DNA of 64,000 bases from the NCBI RefSeq assembly GCF_000359745.1, contig NZ_AQHN01000089.1, forward strand, positions 62,001-126,000, written 5' to 3'. How positions within the stretch are numbered: the first letter of the stretch is position 1; every line of letters begins with the position of its first letter. The translations under genes were made by a program, and so were the position numbers. The notes under the pieces were generated by a model. It had not been told where the DNA came from. It did no database searches and saw nothing but the letters and a program-made list of their open reading frames with translations. Positions 1 through 7,870 of the stretch are shown piece after piece. The DNA comes from Rhizobium freirei PRF 81. GTDB lineage: Bacteria > Pseudomonadota > Alphaproteobacteria > Rhizobiales > Rhizobiaceae.

Positions 1-269
1 GTTAGGAACGCATCGTTCTTGAAGAGAATCTGGAAATTGCGCAGGCCGACAAACTCCGTCGGCAGGCCGTAGCCGTTCCAGCGATAAAGGCTGTACCAGG
101 CCGCCTCCCCCATCGGCAGGATGACGAAGATGGTGAAAAGCAGAACGGCGGGCGGCAGGAACAGCAGGATAACAGGCATGCTGCCGCGCGCGGCCGGCGA
201 TTTTCGCGTTGCAGCAGGCCTTGCTCTTGCGACGGTGCGGATAGCGGTCGTGGCGCTGACATCGGTCAT
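1..269 (-). CDS. Sugar ABC transporter permease, MalF type (partial)
   Basis: This is the N-terminal 89 codons of an inner-membrane permease; the rest lies beyond the left edge. After a basic, Ala/Arg-rich cytoplasmic segment there is a hydrophobic helix at about residues 30-50, followed by a W-Y-S-L-Y-R-W-N-G motif and a V-G-L-R-N-F motif. The latter corresponds to the 'F-V-G-L-x-N-F/Y' that follows the first helix of MalF/UgpA-type permeases. It lies 72 bases downstream of the binding-protein gene on the same strand, the usual order of a sugar importer operon. The ATG at 269 is chosen as the first start in this frame; no strong Shine-Dalgarno sequence precedes it. The family is confident, the substrate unknown. 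Confidence 0.8.
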   Translation of the reverse strand, partial: MTDVSATTAIRTVARARPAATRKSPAARGSMPVILLFLPPAVLLFTIFVILPMGEAAWYSLYRWNGYGLPTEFVGLRNFQILFKNDAFL

Positions 270-341
270 GGGCGGTCTCGACGATTGCAGTTCAAAGAAA
301 AACCGGCGCCGGCACAAGGGAGCGGCCGGCGCCGGATGCCG

Positions 342-1643
342 CTAGAGCTGGTCCTGCTCGAAGGCGTCCTGGACCTGCTGCGCGCCATCCTTTGGCGAAA
401 TCTGGCCAGAGGCGATGCCAACGGAAATGTCGTTGACGACACGGCCGACGGAGGGACCGAGATCCTGGTCGAAGAAGTTCTGATGCCAGGTCGAATGCGC
501 CAGCTGATCGGCTGCTCCGCGCATCAGCGGCGACTTGATGCCATCCTGCGCGCCGTCGGCGACGGGGATGATCAAGCCGGCCTGCGCAATCGTGCGCTCA
601 TTCTCGGCACTCGTCAGATAGGCGAGAAAATCGAGGGTCTCAGGCGGGGCCTTCTTCGTGACGGCCCAGCCGTTCAGACCGCCGAGCGTATCTGTGGGAG
701 CGCCGGCGCCGCCGGTCACGGCCGGGAAGGCGAAGCGGCCGATATTGTCGTCCGCGAGACCCTTGCCATCACCGGAATTGACGCGCTGCGTGGCGACCGT
801 CGTCTCAAAGCTTAGGATCATCGCCGCCTTGCCGTCGCCGAAGACACCAAGCGTCTGCGGCCATGTGGCGCCGAGATAGCCGGGCTGGAAGGGGTCGAGT
901 TTGCCGAGTTCGGCCAGCTGCTCGCCGGCCTTGATGACGGCCGGATCGTTGAAGCCTTTGCCCTTGCCGTTCTTCGCGTCGCTGAAGACCTGCTGGCCGC
1001 CGTCGCGCATGACGAGGTAGCTCCAGTAGAAGTGGATCGGCCACTTCTCGCCGCCGCCGCCTGCGATCGGCACGATGCCGGCGGCCTTGATCTTCTTGAC
1101 CGCGGCCAGATAGTCGTCCCAGGTCTTGATGGCGTCGGCATCGACACCGGCTTTGGCGAACAGTGCCTTGTTGTAGAAGAAGGAAACGGTGCCCATCTGA
1201 TAGGGCACGGCGCTGACCTTGCCGTCGAAAGTCAGGCCCTTGATCGCAGCCTGATTGTAGCTCTTCTTCCAGGCACCATCCTTTGCGTCCATTGCCTTGG
1301 TCAGATCGAGCAACGTGCCGGTCTGCTGCTGCTGCTTCAGCACGCCGCCGCCCCAGCTATAGAACAGATCCGGAGCGTCTTTGGATTGCAGAAGGGTCGG
1401 CAGCTTGGCCTTGAAGGCCTCGTTGGCGAGGAACTGCATCTCGATCTTCGTGCCGGGATGCTTGACTTGATATTCGTCGGCAATCTTGCGCCAGATGGCG
1501 ACATAGGCCGGATTGGCTTCGAGATGCAGCCATTTCACGGTGGTCTCGGCGGCAGCGCTGGTTACGCCTGCCAGAAGAGCCAGCCCGCTTGTCGCGGCAA
1601 TAGCGGCAATGCGAAGGGCTTTCGCCCCACGTAGATGGATCAT
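342..1643 (-). CDS. Extracellular solute-binding protein, family 1 (sugar ABC importer)
   Basis: A 433-residue periplasmic binding protein expected to capture a sugar and deliver it to the permease encoded just downstream. A Sec signal peptide covers about residues 1-32 and ends in S-A-A-A. The mature part has the family-1 pattern: K-W-L-H-L-E near the start of the mature protein, a long amphipathic section, then W-D-D-Y-L-A-A-V-K-K, the conserved stretch after the first lobe. A GGAGG sequence lies about 7 bases before the ATG. It is divergent from the ROK regulator at 1864, which is the likely controller. Substrate cannot be read from sequence; ROK, MocA and ThuA neighbours point to a sugar or sugar derivative. 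Confidence 0.88.
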   Translation of the reverse strand: MIHLRGAKALRIAAIAATSGLALLAGVTSAAAETTVKWLHLEANPAYVAIWRKIADEYQVKHPGTKIEMQFLANEAFKAKLPTLLQSKDAPDLFYSWGGGVLKQQQQTGTLLDLTKAMDAKDGAWKKSYNQAAIKGLTFDGKVSAVPYQMGTVSFFYNKALFAKAGVDADAIKTWDDYLAAVKKIKAAGIVPIAGGGGEKWPIHFYWSYLVMRDGGQQVFSDAKNGKGKGFNDPAVIKAGEQLAELGKLDPFQPGYLGATWPQTLGVFGDGKAAMILSFETTVATQRVNSGDGKGLADDNIGRFAFPAVTGGAGAPTDTLGGLNGWAVTKKAPPETLDFLAYLTSAENERTIAQAGLIIPVADGAQDGIKSPLMRGAADQLAHSTWHQNFFDQDLGPSVGRVVNDISVGIASGQISPKDGAQQVQDAFEQDQL

Positions 1644-1701
1644 GATTTTCTCCTCCCAAGGGAACCAAGAACCTCAATATTTTTTCCCTTATGCGGAATA
1701 A

Positions 1702-1721
1702 TTCAGCGGAGCTTTGCTGAA
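1702..1721. promoter_or_regulatory. Candidate operator between the binding-protein and ROK genes
   Basis: An inverted repeat with arms TTCAGC and GCTGAA separated by 8 bases lies in the divergent intergenic region, about 60 bases before the binding-protein ATG. Its position suits control by the ROK regulator encoded on the other side. Assignment is inference. Confidence 0.35.
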
Positions 1722-1769
1722 ATGTCAACCGCCATCGCTAAATTTTTGGCATATTGATCGCAAAACGGC

Positions 1770-1799
1770 TTGACATTGGGCAATGACCATAGGTTATTT
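1770..1799 (+). promoter_or_regulatory. Sigma-70-like promoter for the ROK regulator gene
   Basis: TTGACA at 1770-1775 is followed, after about 17-18 bases, by an AT-rich hexamer (GTTATT/TTATTT). The predicted start of transcription near 1806 falls downstream of the upstream in-frame ATG at 1783, which favours the ATG at 1864 as the true start. Confidence 0.45.
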
Positions 1800-1863
1800 A
1801 ATTCGCATTCCGTTAAAAATATCAGGCCGCAGCCGAGCGGGTTCATCATTCGGCGCCAATCTC

Positions 1864-3066
1864 ATGAAAACAGCAGATCCCGAGCTTATGCGGGCGATAA
1901 ACCGCTTCAATGTGCTGGATACCATCCGGCGGGCGGGCTCCATCGCACGTATCGAAATCAGCGAACGCACCCAGCTGTCGACCACGACAGTTTCGGCAAT
2001 CACAGCCTCGTTGCTGGATGACGGGCTGATCCTGGCCCGCACCGAAGGCGACCTGCGTGAGGCGGCGACCCGCGGCCGGCCCCGCGTCATGCTGGAGCTT
2101 AATCCCGATGCCGCGCGCGTCGTCGGCGCGAAAATCGCCGCCAACCGCATGGTCTTCGTCGTCACGGACTTCTGCGGCGAGGTTCTCTCGACGCTGACGC
2201 TGGCGCTGCGCGTCGACCGGCAGCCGATCGGTGTCATTGCCGATCTTATCGAGGATGGTGTGCGCCGCTGCGTCGTCGATGCCAATCTCGCGCTGGACGA
2301 GATCGATTCCGTCTGCCTCGGCCTGCCCGGCGTCGTCGAGCATCGCACCGGCCATGTCCGCACCAGCCCGATCTTCCGCGAAAGCGGCGTCGATTTCGCC
2401 AAGGAAATGTCGGAGCGGCTGGGCGTCACCACCATCGTCGAAAGCGACGCCCACGCCATCACGCTCGCACATCACTGGTTCGGCCGGGCCAGAGACCTGG
2501 ACGACATGGTGCTGGTGTCGCTGGAGCAGACGCTGGGGCTCGGTGTGCTGCATGGCGGCCAGCTTTTTCGCGGCGCCGGCGGCCTCAGCCACAATCTCGG
2601 CGATCTGGTCCTCGGCATCGGTCCGCAGGGCACGGTCAGACTGGCAAGCCTTGCCGGTGAGAGCGCCATTCTCGGCGACCAGCCGAGCGGCCGCTTCGCC
2701 GAAGCCATCCGCCTCGGCCGCGGCATGGCCCATGCGAAGACGCTGATTGACGCCGAGGACAACGCGCTGATCGGCGCGGCCATCCGCGCCGGCGAAGCCT
2801 GCGGCATGGCGCTCGCCAATATCGTCACGCTGTTTGCCCCGCCGCGCGTCATTCTGGTGGGATCGAGCCTTGCACTCGGACAGCCCTTCCTCGACAGCCT
2901 GCGGGAGGCCTATTCGCTGGCCATCCCGCCATCGATCAAGGGCGTGACCGAACTGGTGTTCGACCAGTCGACCGACGAGACCTGGGCGCAGGGCGCCGCG
3001 GTCGTCGCGCTGCGCGAACTCTACGAATCGCCTTGGGGAACGACGGGACCGGCGCCGGCGCTCTGA
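1864..3066 (+). CDS. ROK-family transcriptional regulator
   Basis: A 400-residue cytoplasmic repressor or activator of the NagC/XylR type. Residues about 10-60 form a MarR-like winged helix-turn-helix (I-R-R-A-G-S-I-A-R-I-E-I-S-E ... S-T-T-T-V-S-A-I). The rest is a ROK sugar-kinase-like domain beginning with V-G-A-K-I-A-A-N and including C-L-G-L-P-G-V-V. The glycine loop G-L-G-V-L-H-G-G is kept. The zinc motif usual in ROK proteins (C-x-C-G-x2-G-C) is absent: the equivalent stretch reads I-G-P-Q-G-T-V-R. Kinase activity is therefore unlikely. An upstream ATG at 1783 is in frame but overlaps the predicted promoter. It probably senses the sugar imported by the divergent ABC system. Confidence 0.85.
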   Translation: MKTADPELMRAINRFNVLDTIRRAGSIARIEISERTQLSTTTVSAITASLLDDGLILARTEGDLREAATRGRPRVMLELNPDAARVVGAKIAANRMVFVVTDFCGEVLSTLTLALRVDRQPIGVIADLIEDGVRRCVVDANLALDEIDSVCLGLPGVVEHRTGHVRTSPIFRESGVDFAKEMSERLGVTTIVESDAHAITLAHHWFGRARDLDDMVLVSLEQTLGLGVLHGGQLFRGAGGLSHNLGDLVLGIGPQGTVRLASLAGESAILGDQPSGRFAEAIRLGRGMAHAKTLIDAEDNALIGAAIRAGEACGMALANIVTLFAPPRVILVGSSLALGQPFLDSLREAYSLAIPPSIKGVTELVFDQSTDETWAQGAAVVALRELYESPWGTTGPAPAL

Positions 3067-3082
3067 CCCCCACAGCAATTCG

Positions 3083-3173
3083 AGGAAAAGTGCGCAGCGG
3101 TTTTCCGTCCGGAATTGTGTCGAAACAAGAGGATAGAGCGGTTCAGCGCCGACGTGAAACGCTGAACTGCTCC
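3083..3173 (+). repeat. Mosaic repeat: 33-base core plus hairpin
   Basis: A 33-base core at 3083-3115 occurs again, base for base and inverted, at 42506-42538. It is followed here by an imperfect hairpin whose arms are roughly GAGCGGTTCAGCG (3137-3149) and CGCTGAACTGCTC (3161-3173) around an 11-base loop ending CGTGAAA. A hairpin with a similar loop but a different stem sits at 43353-43399. It lies between the ROK gene and the oxidoreductase and may also terminate ROK transcription. Confidence 0.75.
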
Positions 3174-3207
3174 AGGACAGCAAAGACAAGTCATCTGGAG
3201 GAAGTCT

Positions 3208-4308
3208 ATGAACAAGGTCGGCATCGGCATTATCGGCTGCGGGAACATTTCCGGCGCCTATCTCACCGCCATGAAATCCTTTCCCATTCTCGACATCAAA
3301 GGCGTGGCCGACCTCAATCGCGAGCTCGCCGAGGCAAAAGCTGCCGAATTCGGCCTGAAGGCGGTCGATATCGCCTCCCTGCTTGCCGATCCCTCGATCG
3401 AGATCATCGTCAACCTGACCATCCCGAAGGCGCATGTCGCCGTCGGTCTTCAGGCATTGGAAGCCGGCAAACACACCTACTCGGAAAAGCCGCTCGGCAT
3501 CAATTTCGCCGAAGGCAAGAGGCTTTCGGATGCCGCTGCCGCCAAGGGCCTGCGCATCGGCGCGGCACCCGATACCTTCCTCGGCGGCGGCCACCAGACG
3601 GCCCGCGCCATCATTGACGAAGGCGCGATCGGCATCCCGGTCGGCGGCACCGCCACCTTCATGTGCCCCGGCCATGAGCGCTGGCATCCGAATCCGGCTT
3701 TCTATTACGAAGTCGGCGGCGGCCCGATGCTCGATATGGGTCCCTATTACATCACCGATCTCGTCAACCTGCTCGGCCCCGTCTCGCAGGTCGCCGGCTT
3801 TGCCGTCACGCCGCGCAAGGAGCGCATCATCACCAGCGAGCCGCGCAACGGCGAGCACATCCCCGTGCATGTGCCGACGCATGTCGCCGGCGTCATGGCC
3901 TTTGCCAATGGTGCCGTCGTCCAGATCGGCATGAGCTTCGATGTCGCCGGCCACAAGCATGTGCCGCTCGAAGTCTACGGCACCGAGGGCACGCTGATCG
4001 TGCCCGATCCGAACCGTTTCGGCGGCCCGGTGGAGTTCCTGAAGAAGGGCGGCGAATTCGCCGAGCGCGAGATCACCGCACCCTATGCCGACGGCAACTA
4101 CCGCTCGCTCGGCGTCGCCGACATGGCGCATGCCATCCGCTCCAACCGTCCGCACCGCGCCAATGGCAGCCTCGCGCTGCACGTGCTCGAGGTCATGGAA
4201 GCCTTCCAGACGGCTTCCGACAGCGGACGCACGGTCACCATCACGACGCAGACGGAGCGTCCTGCCCCTCTGTCCGAATCCCTGGTGGATGGGCAGATCG
4301 GCCGCTAA
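3208..4308 (+). CDS. Gfo/Idh/MocA-family oxidoreductase
   Basis: A 366-residue NAD(P)-dependent dehydrogenase acting on a sugar, inositol or derivative. The N-terminus has the Rossmann motif G-I-I-G-C-G-N-I-S-G (residues 7-16), and E-K-P at 93-95 provides the family's catalytic lysine. The C-terminal alpha/beta domain includes G-G-G-P-M-L-D-M-G-P-Y-Y, where the usual histidine of the D-x-G-x-H segment is tyrosine. GGAGG lies 7 bases before the ATG. The ThuA gene follows after 24 bases with its own Shine-Dalgarno sequence, so the two form an operon. MocA/ThuA pairs are common in rhizobial sugar loci; the substrate is not determinable here. Confidence 0.87.
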   Translation: MNKVGIGIIGCGNISGAYLTAMKSFPILDIKGVADLNRELAEAKAAEFGLKAVDIASLLADPSIEIIVNLTIPKAHVAVGLQALEAGKHTYSEKPLGINFAEGKRLSDAAAAKGLRIGAAPDTFLGGGHQTARAIIDEGAIGIPVGGTATFMCPGHERWHPNPAFYYEVGGGPMLDMGPYYITDLVNLLGPVSQVAGFAVTPRKERIITSEPRNGEHIPVHVPTHVAGVMAFANGAVVQIGMSFDVAGHKHVPLEVYGTEGTLIVPDPNRFGGPVEFLKKGGEFAEREITAPYADGNYRSLGVADMAHAIRSNRPHRANGSLALHVLEVMEAFQTASDSGRTVTITTQTERPAPLSESLVDGQIGR

Positions 4309-4332
4309 TGAAGTAATTTCAGGAGGAATATC

Positions 4333-4974
4333 ATGCGTGAAGCACTTATCGTCTGGGGTGGCTGGAGCGGCCACGAACCGCAGGAATGCGCCCATATCAT
4401 CCGCGACATGCTGGAAGAGGACGGCTTCAAGGTCTACCTCGAAAACAGCACCGAGGCCTTCGCCGATCCCTCGATCCACGATCTCAGCCTGATCGTGCCG
4501 ATCGTCACCATGTCGAAGATCGAGAAGGAAGAGGTGAAGAACCTCGCTGCCGCGATCGAAAGCGGCGTCGGCATCGCCGGCTATCATGGCGGTGCTGGCG
4601 ACTCGTTCCGTGAAAGCGTCGAGTATCAGTTCATCATCGGCGGCCAATGGGTCGCCCATCCCGGCAACATCATCGACTACACGGTCAATATCACGCGCCC
4701 GGACGACCCGATCATGGAGGGGATCACCGATTTCCCCTACACGTCTGAGCAATATTACATGCATGTCGACCCGTCGAACGAGGTGCTGGCCGCCACCACC
4801 TTTACTGGCGATCATGCCTATTGGATCGACGGCGTCGTCATGCCGGTTGCCTGGAAGCGCAAATACGGCAAGGGCCGCGTCTTTTACTCGTCGCTCGGCC
4901 ACCAGGCCAAGGAATTCGCCGTACCGCAGATGAAGACCATCTTCCGCCGCGGCGCCAACTGGGCCGCACGATGA
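4333..4974 (+). CDS. ThuA-domain protein
   Basis: A 213-residue ThuA-like protein (glutamine-amidotransferase-like fold), named after the trehalose-utilisation gene of Sinorhizobium. It starts W-G-G-W-S-G-H-E-P and carries the family core G-I-A-G-Y-H-G-G-A-G-D-S-F at about residues 80-92, the Y-x-S-E-Q-Y-Y-M-H segment, and a C-terminal Y-S-S-L-G-H-Q. The last corresponds to the V-x-Y-x-x-x-G-H motif of the family. AGGAGG precedes the ATG by about 6 bases. It is cotranscribed with the oxidoreductase at 3208. The biochemical role of ThuA proteins is poorly defined; work in Sinorhizobium links them to modification or breakdown of disaccharides. Confidence 0.87.
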   Translation: MREALIVWGGWSGHEPQECAHIIRDMLEEDGFKVYLENSTEAFADPSIHDLSLIVPIVTMSKIEKEEVKNLAAAIESGVGIAGYHGGAGDSFRESVEYQFIIGGQWVAHPGNIIDYTVNITRPDDPIMEGITDFPYTSEQYYMHVDPSNEVLAATTFTGDHAYWIDGVVMPVAWKRKYGKGRVFYSSLGHQAKEFAVPQMKTIFRRGANWAAR

Positions 4975-4981
4975 GGATTGA

Positions 4982-5101
4982 GAGGGCGCCGTTGCCAACC
5001 CGACCTATGGTTCGTTTGAGAACGCACCCTGCAACAAACTTGCGCCGGAAGAGCGGCGCTACGTGAAGCGGGACGCATTGCCGTCCTGGGATGGGAAGTA
5101 A
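4982..5101 (+). other. Open frame without a start codon; possible gene remnant
   Basis: A 39-codon open frame without ATG, GTG or TTG start directly follows the ThuA gene and ends at TAA 5099-5101. Its inferred residues (ending E-E-R-R-Y-V-K-R-D-A-L-P-S-W-D-G-K) have protein-like composition. It could be the tail of a decayed gene or chance. The remainder up to the repeat at 5137 shows nothing else. Confidence 0.25.
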
Positions 5102-5136
5102 CTCTCCTCGATGGAGGATTGTCAGGTGAGTTCACG

Positions 5137-5317
5137 TTTGCGGCAACTCTGTGCCTGGCCCCTCACCCCAACCCTCTCCCCGCCATGCGGGAAGAGGGAG
5201 CTCTACAAAACAAAATGCTGCTACTCGAAGGAAGCCAGTTAATTTAAGCTGTCATCCCCTCGCCCCGCTTGCGGGGAGAGGGCTAGGGTGAGGGGCCAGG
5301 CATAGAGTTGCGGCAAA
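5137..5317. repeat. Long palindromic intergenic repeat (RIME-like)
   Basis: Arms at about 5137-5192 and 5263-5317 are near-complete reverse complements (about 55 bases, a handful of mismatches). Each contains CCCCTCACCC, CCCTCTCCCC and a small inner hairpin of the GCGGGGAGAG type. Related elements occur at 12833, 14506 and 38008. Here the match extends outward beyond the shared part (TGCCTGGCC and GGCCAGGCA, then the CGGCAACTCT side). It lies between converging genes. The layout resembles the Rhizobium intergenic mosaic elements; that naming is inference. Confidence 0.85.
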
Positions 5318-5359
5318 GCCGGCCGCGCCTGACCTTCAGCCATATAGCCAGCTATTCAA

Positions 5360-6658
5360 TCAGCTCTTCTTGAGCTTCAACTTCGCCTTGCCTTCATCCA
5401 CCAGCCTCTGCGCGGCTTCGGTGACCGTGATCTTGCCGAAGGCAAGCTGGTCGGCGATGGGGCGTGCGACGTTCTGGTCGAATTCCCCGGACCCCATCGG
5501 CGCCGGCGGCGGATAATCGCCTACCTGGTCTTTCAGCAGCTGAACGTATTTTACCGTCAGCTGCTCCACCGGATTGAGCTGCGGCAGGATCGCCTCGCGC
5601 ACGGTCGGCGACATCGGCACGCCGCGCTCGACACCGAGGATCTTGCCGGCGTCGACATTGTTGACGAAGAAATCGATGAATTTCGCCGCCGCCTCGCCAT
5701 TCTTGCTGGTGGCACCGACACTCCAGATCAGTGCGGGACGATAATAATGGCCGGAAGGGCCATCCTTCTTCTCGCGCGGCAGCATGGTAATCCCCAGCTT
5801 GCTCTTGATCACAAGCTGATAACCCACGAGCTGGTTGGAATAGGCCATGCCGATCGCCGATTTGCCGAGCGCCAGGCAATTGCTTTCGATGACGTTCTGA
5901 TCGAGCGTCTGCACGTCGGGCGGCACCGTGCCGCCGCGTTTGCGCAGCTCTTCCCAATAGGAATACCATTCCTTGGCATCGTCGACACCGAAGCCGAGAT
6001 TGCCGTCCTTGGTGTAGAGGCTCTTCCCGCGCTGGCGCATCCAGGCATCGAGCACGTAAACGTATCGCGCGCCATAGGGACCGCCCCAATAGGCGCGCTT
6101 GCCGGCGGCCTTGGTCATCTCGACGGCGAGGTCGGCATATTCGGCCCAGGTCGTCGTCGGACCGGGCGGGGTCAGGCCGGTTTTCTGGAAGATCTCCTCG
6201 TCATAAAAGAGCGAGAAGGAGTTCAGCCCGAGACCGACACCATAGAGCTTATCGTCGATCGTCGTCAGTTTCAGCACATCCTTGCCAAAGGCATCGACCT
6301 TCAGGGTCGAAGGCACGAACTGGTCGAGCGGCATGCAGGCGCCGCGCTGCGAATAGTCCGAAATCGTGCTCGGCTCGAGCTGGAAGACATCCGCTATGTT
6401 CTGGCTCGCCATTCCCGTCGCGAGCTTGGCCCAGTAGCCGTCGCCGCTGATGCTTTCGCCGACGACGGAGATATCCGGGTTCTTGCCGTGGAACAGCTCG
6501 GCAACCGCAACCGTACGCTTGCCGCGATCGGGCGAGCCCCACCACATGGCCCTGAGCTGCGTCGCATCGGCAAAGGCCGGCATCGCTCCACCTGCAAAGG
6601 CAAGGCCCGCCGCGGTTCCGGCAGCTCCAATCATGAATGAACGGCGATTCATGCGCAT
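5360..6658 (-). CDS. Extracellular solute-binding protein with Tat signal (orphan)
   Basis: A 432-residue sugar-binding protein of ABC family 1. A twin-arginine signal starts N-R-R-S-F-M-I-G-A-A-G at about residues 3-13 and ends near A-F-A. The mature protein begins L-R-A-M-W-W-G-S-P-D-R-G-K-R-T. It is clearly paralogous to the binding protein at 15756, which begins L-L-W-W-G-S-K-E-R; both continue N-P-D-I-x-x-x-G-E-S and later share L-G-V-E-R-G-V-P-x-S-P. AGGAGGA lies 6 bases before ATG 6658, so longer in-frame starts up to 6757 are rejected. No permease or ATPase gene adjoins. It is divergent from the LacI gene at 6808, its probable repressor. Confidence 0.87.
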   Translation of the reverse strand: MRMNRRSFMIGAAGTAAGLAFAGGAMPAFADATQLRAMWWGSPDRGKRTVAVAELFHGKNPDISVVGESISGDGYWAKLATGMASQNIADVFQLEPSTISDYSQRGACMPLDQFVPSTLKVDAFGKDVLKLTTIDDKLYGVGLGLNSFSLFYDEEIFQKTGLTPPGPTTTWAEYADLAVEMTKAAGKRAYWGGPYGARYVYVLDAWMRQRGKSLYTKDGNLGFGVDDAKEWYSYWEELRKRGGTVPPDVQTLDQNVIESNCLALGKSAIGMAYSNQLVGYQLVIKSKLGITMLPREKKDGPSGHYYRPALIWSVGATSKNGEAAAKFIDFFVNNVDAGKILGVERGVPMSPTVREAILPQLNPVEQLTVKYVQLLKDQVGDYPPPAPMGSGEFDQNVARPIADQLAFGKITVTEAAQRLVDEGKAKLKLKKS

Positions 6659-6733
6659 GAGATTCCTCCTTCTCTTGCGTTGCCATCCGCGGCGATCTCC
6701 CCGACGCCTTTGCGGATGAAGTGAGGCGAAGAT

Positions 6734-6784
6734 ATGCAACTTCATTGCATTGTGCAATAAAAAATCTTTCTATTGCAAATTTGC
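6734..6784. promoter_or_regulatory. Cluster of TGCAA/TTGCA operator half-sites
   Basis: The divergent region holds ATGCAA-CTTCA-TTGCAT (6734-6750), an overlapping TTGCA-TTG-TGCAA (6745-6757), and GCAAATTTGC (6775-6784). Further TTGCAT and TTTGCG copies run to the LacI start. Such repeated inverted half-sites are typical of LacI-family operators and suggest control of both 5360 and 6808. Confidence 0.55.
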
Positions 6785-6807
6785 ATATTTTTGCATAGCT
6801 TTGCGAT

Positions 6808-7830
6808 ATGAACGATATTCGCTCCAAACGCATCAGACAGGCCGATATTGCCGCCGCGGCCGGCGTCTCCGTTTCGACGGTGTCGCGGGTCCTCACCAAT
6901 GAACCCGGCATCAGCGAGACCATCCGCCAGCACATCCTCAAGGTCGCAAGCGATCTCGGCTATCCGCTGAAGACGGCAGCCGAGACGACATCAGGCGGCC
7001 TGGCATTGATCGCCAGCGACAGCGTTACCGGCGGCTTGAGCGTTTTCTACGAGGGCATTCTGGAGGGGCTGCGCGCCGGTGCCGCCGAACGCGGCATGCG
7101 CTTCGATATCCGCCTCGTCCGCGAGGCAAGGACGGAGCCGGAGCTGGTAAAAGAATATCTGCAGACCGCCGGCGCCGAGGGCCTCTTTCTCGTCGGCATA
7201 GATCCTTCGGAAGATCTGTGCGGATGGCTCGAGGCAAGCGGCACGCCGACCGTGCTCGTCAACGGCACCGACCCGAAACTGCGTTTCGACGGCGTTTCGC
7301 CCTCGAATTTCTTCGGCGCCTATAACGCTACCCGGCGCCTGCTCGATGCCGGCCACCGCCGCATCCTGCATCTGACCGGCTCGCACCGACAGACGATCCG
7401 CGAGCGCATCCGCGGTTTCGAGGCGGCGATCGCCTCCGTCGAGGGTGCTGAGGGCCGCATCGTGCCGATGAATTTTCGCGGCAGCTCCAGCCATGAGGCC
7501 CATGACACGACCACTGAGATCCTCGCCGCAGGTGAAGGCTATACCGCCGCCTTCTGCATGAATGATTTCATCGCCGTCGGCGTTCTCGACGCTGTGATCG
7601 AAGCGGGCCTGCGCGTGCCGGAGGATTTCGCCATCGTCGGCTTCGACGACCTTCCATGCGCCCTGATGACCAATCCTAGGCTGGCAACCATGCGCGTCGA
7701 CCGCGCGGCGCTCGGCCGGGAAGCCATCGGCCTGATGATCGCGCGCTTCCGCGATCGCGATGCGCCGGCCCGCCAGATCTGCCACGGCGTTCCACCGATC
7801 ACCGGCGGCACGCTACCACCCGAACTTTGA
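6808..7830 (+). CDS. LacI-family transcriptional regulator
   Basis: A 340-residue DNA-binding regulator. Residues about 9-45 form the LacI helix-turn-helix and hinge (A-D-I-A-A-A-A-G-V-S-V-S-T-V-S-R-V-L). The remainder is a periplasmic-binding-protein-like sensor domain with F-C-M-N-D-F-I-A-V-G and V-G-F-D-D-L-P, the two conserved LacI/GalR core motifs. It is divergent from the Tat binding protein and is followed by the DUF2264 gene after 40 bases, so it probably regulates both and itself through the TGCAA/TTGCA sites upstream. The effector is presumably the transported sugar or a metabolite of it. Confidence 0.9.
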   Translation: MNDIRSKRIRQADIAAAAGVSVSTVSRVLTNEPGISETIRQHILKVASDLGYPLKTAAETTSGGLALIASDSVTGGLSVFYEGILEGLRAGAAERGMRFDIRLVREARTEPELVKEYLQTAGAEGLFLVGIDPSEDLCGWLEASGTPTVLVNGTDPKLRFDGVSPSNFFGAYNATRRLLDAGHRRILHLTGSHRQTIRERIRGFEAAIASVEGAEGRIVPMNFRGSSSHEAHDTTTEILAAGEGYTAAFCMNDFIAVGVLDAVIEAGLRVPEDFAIVGFDDLPCALMTNPRLATMRVDRAALGREAIGLMIARFRDRDAPARQICHGVPPITGGTLPPEL

Positions 7831-7870
7831 GCCCAATCCCGCCGCGGAAACGATCGAGAAAGCCGAACCG

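Noticed and set aside
1783..1863. Upstream ATG for the ROK gene
   Set aside because: It falls inside the predicted -35/-10 region, so the shorter start at 1864 is preferred.
1846..4998. A 1050-codon open frame on the minus strand
   Set aside because: It lies antisense to the ROK, oxidoreductase and ThuA genes, all with recognisable domains and ribosome-binding sites. Its product has no recognisable motif; GC-rich codon bias makes such shadows common here.
5137..5317. Could be an IS-derived MITE or CRISPR-like array
   Set aside because: No transposase, no target-site duplication and no regular spacers. The structure is a composite palindrome shared with three other intergenic sites.
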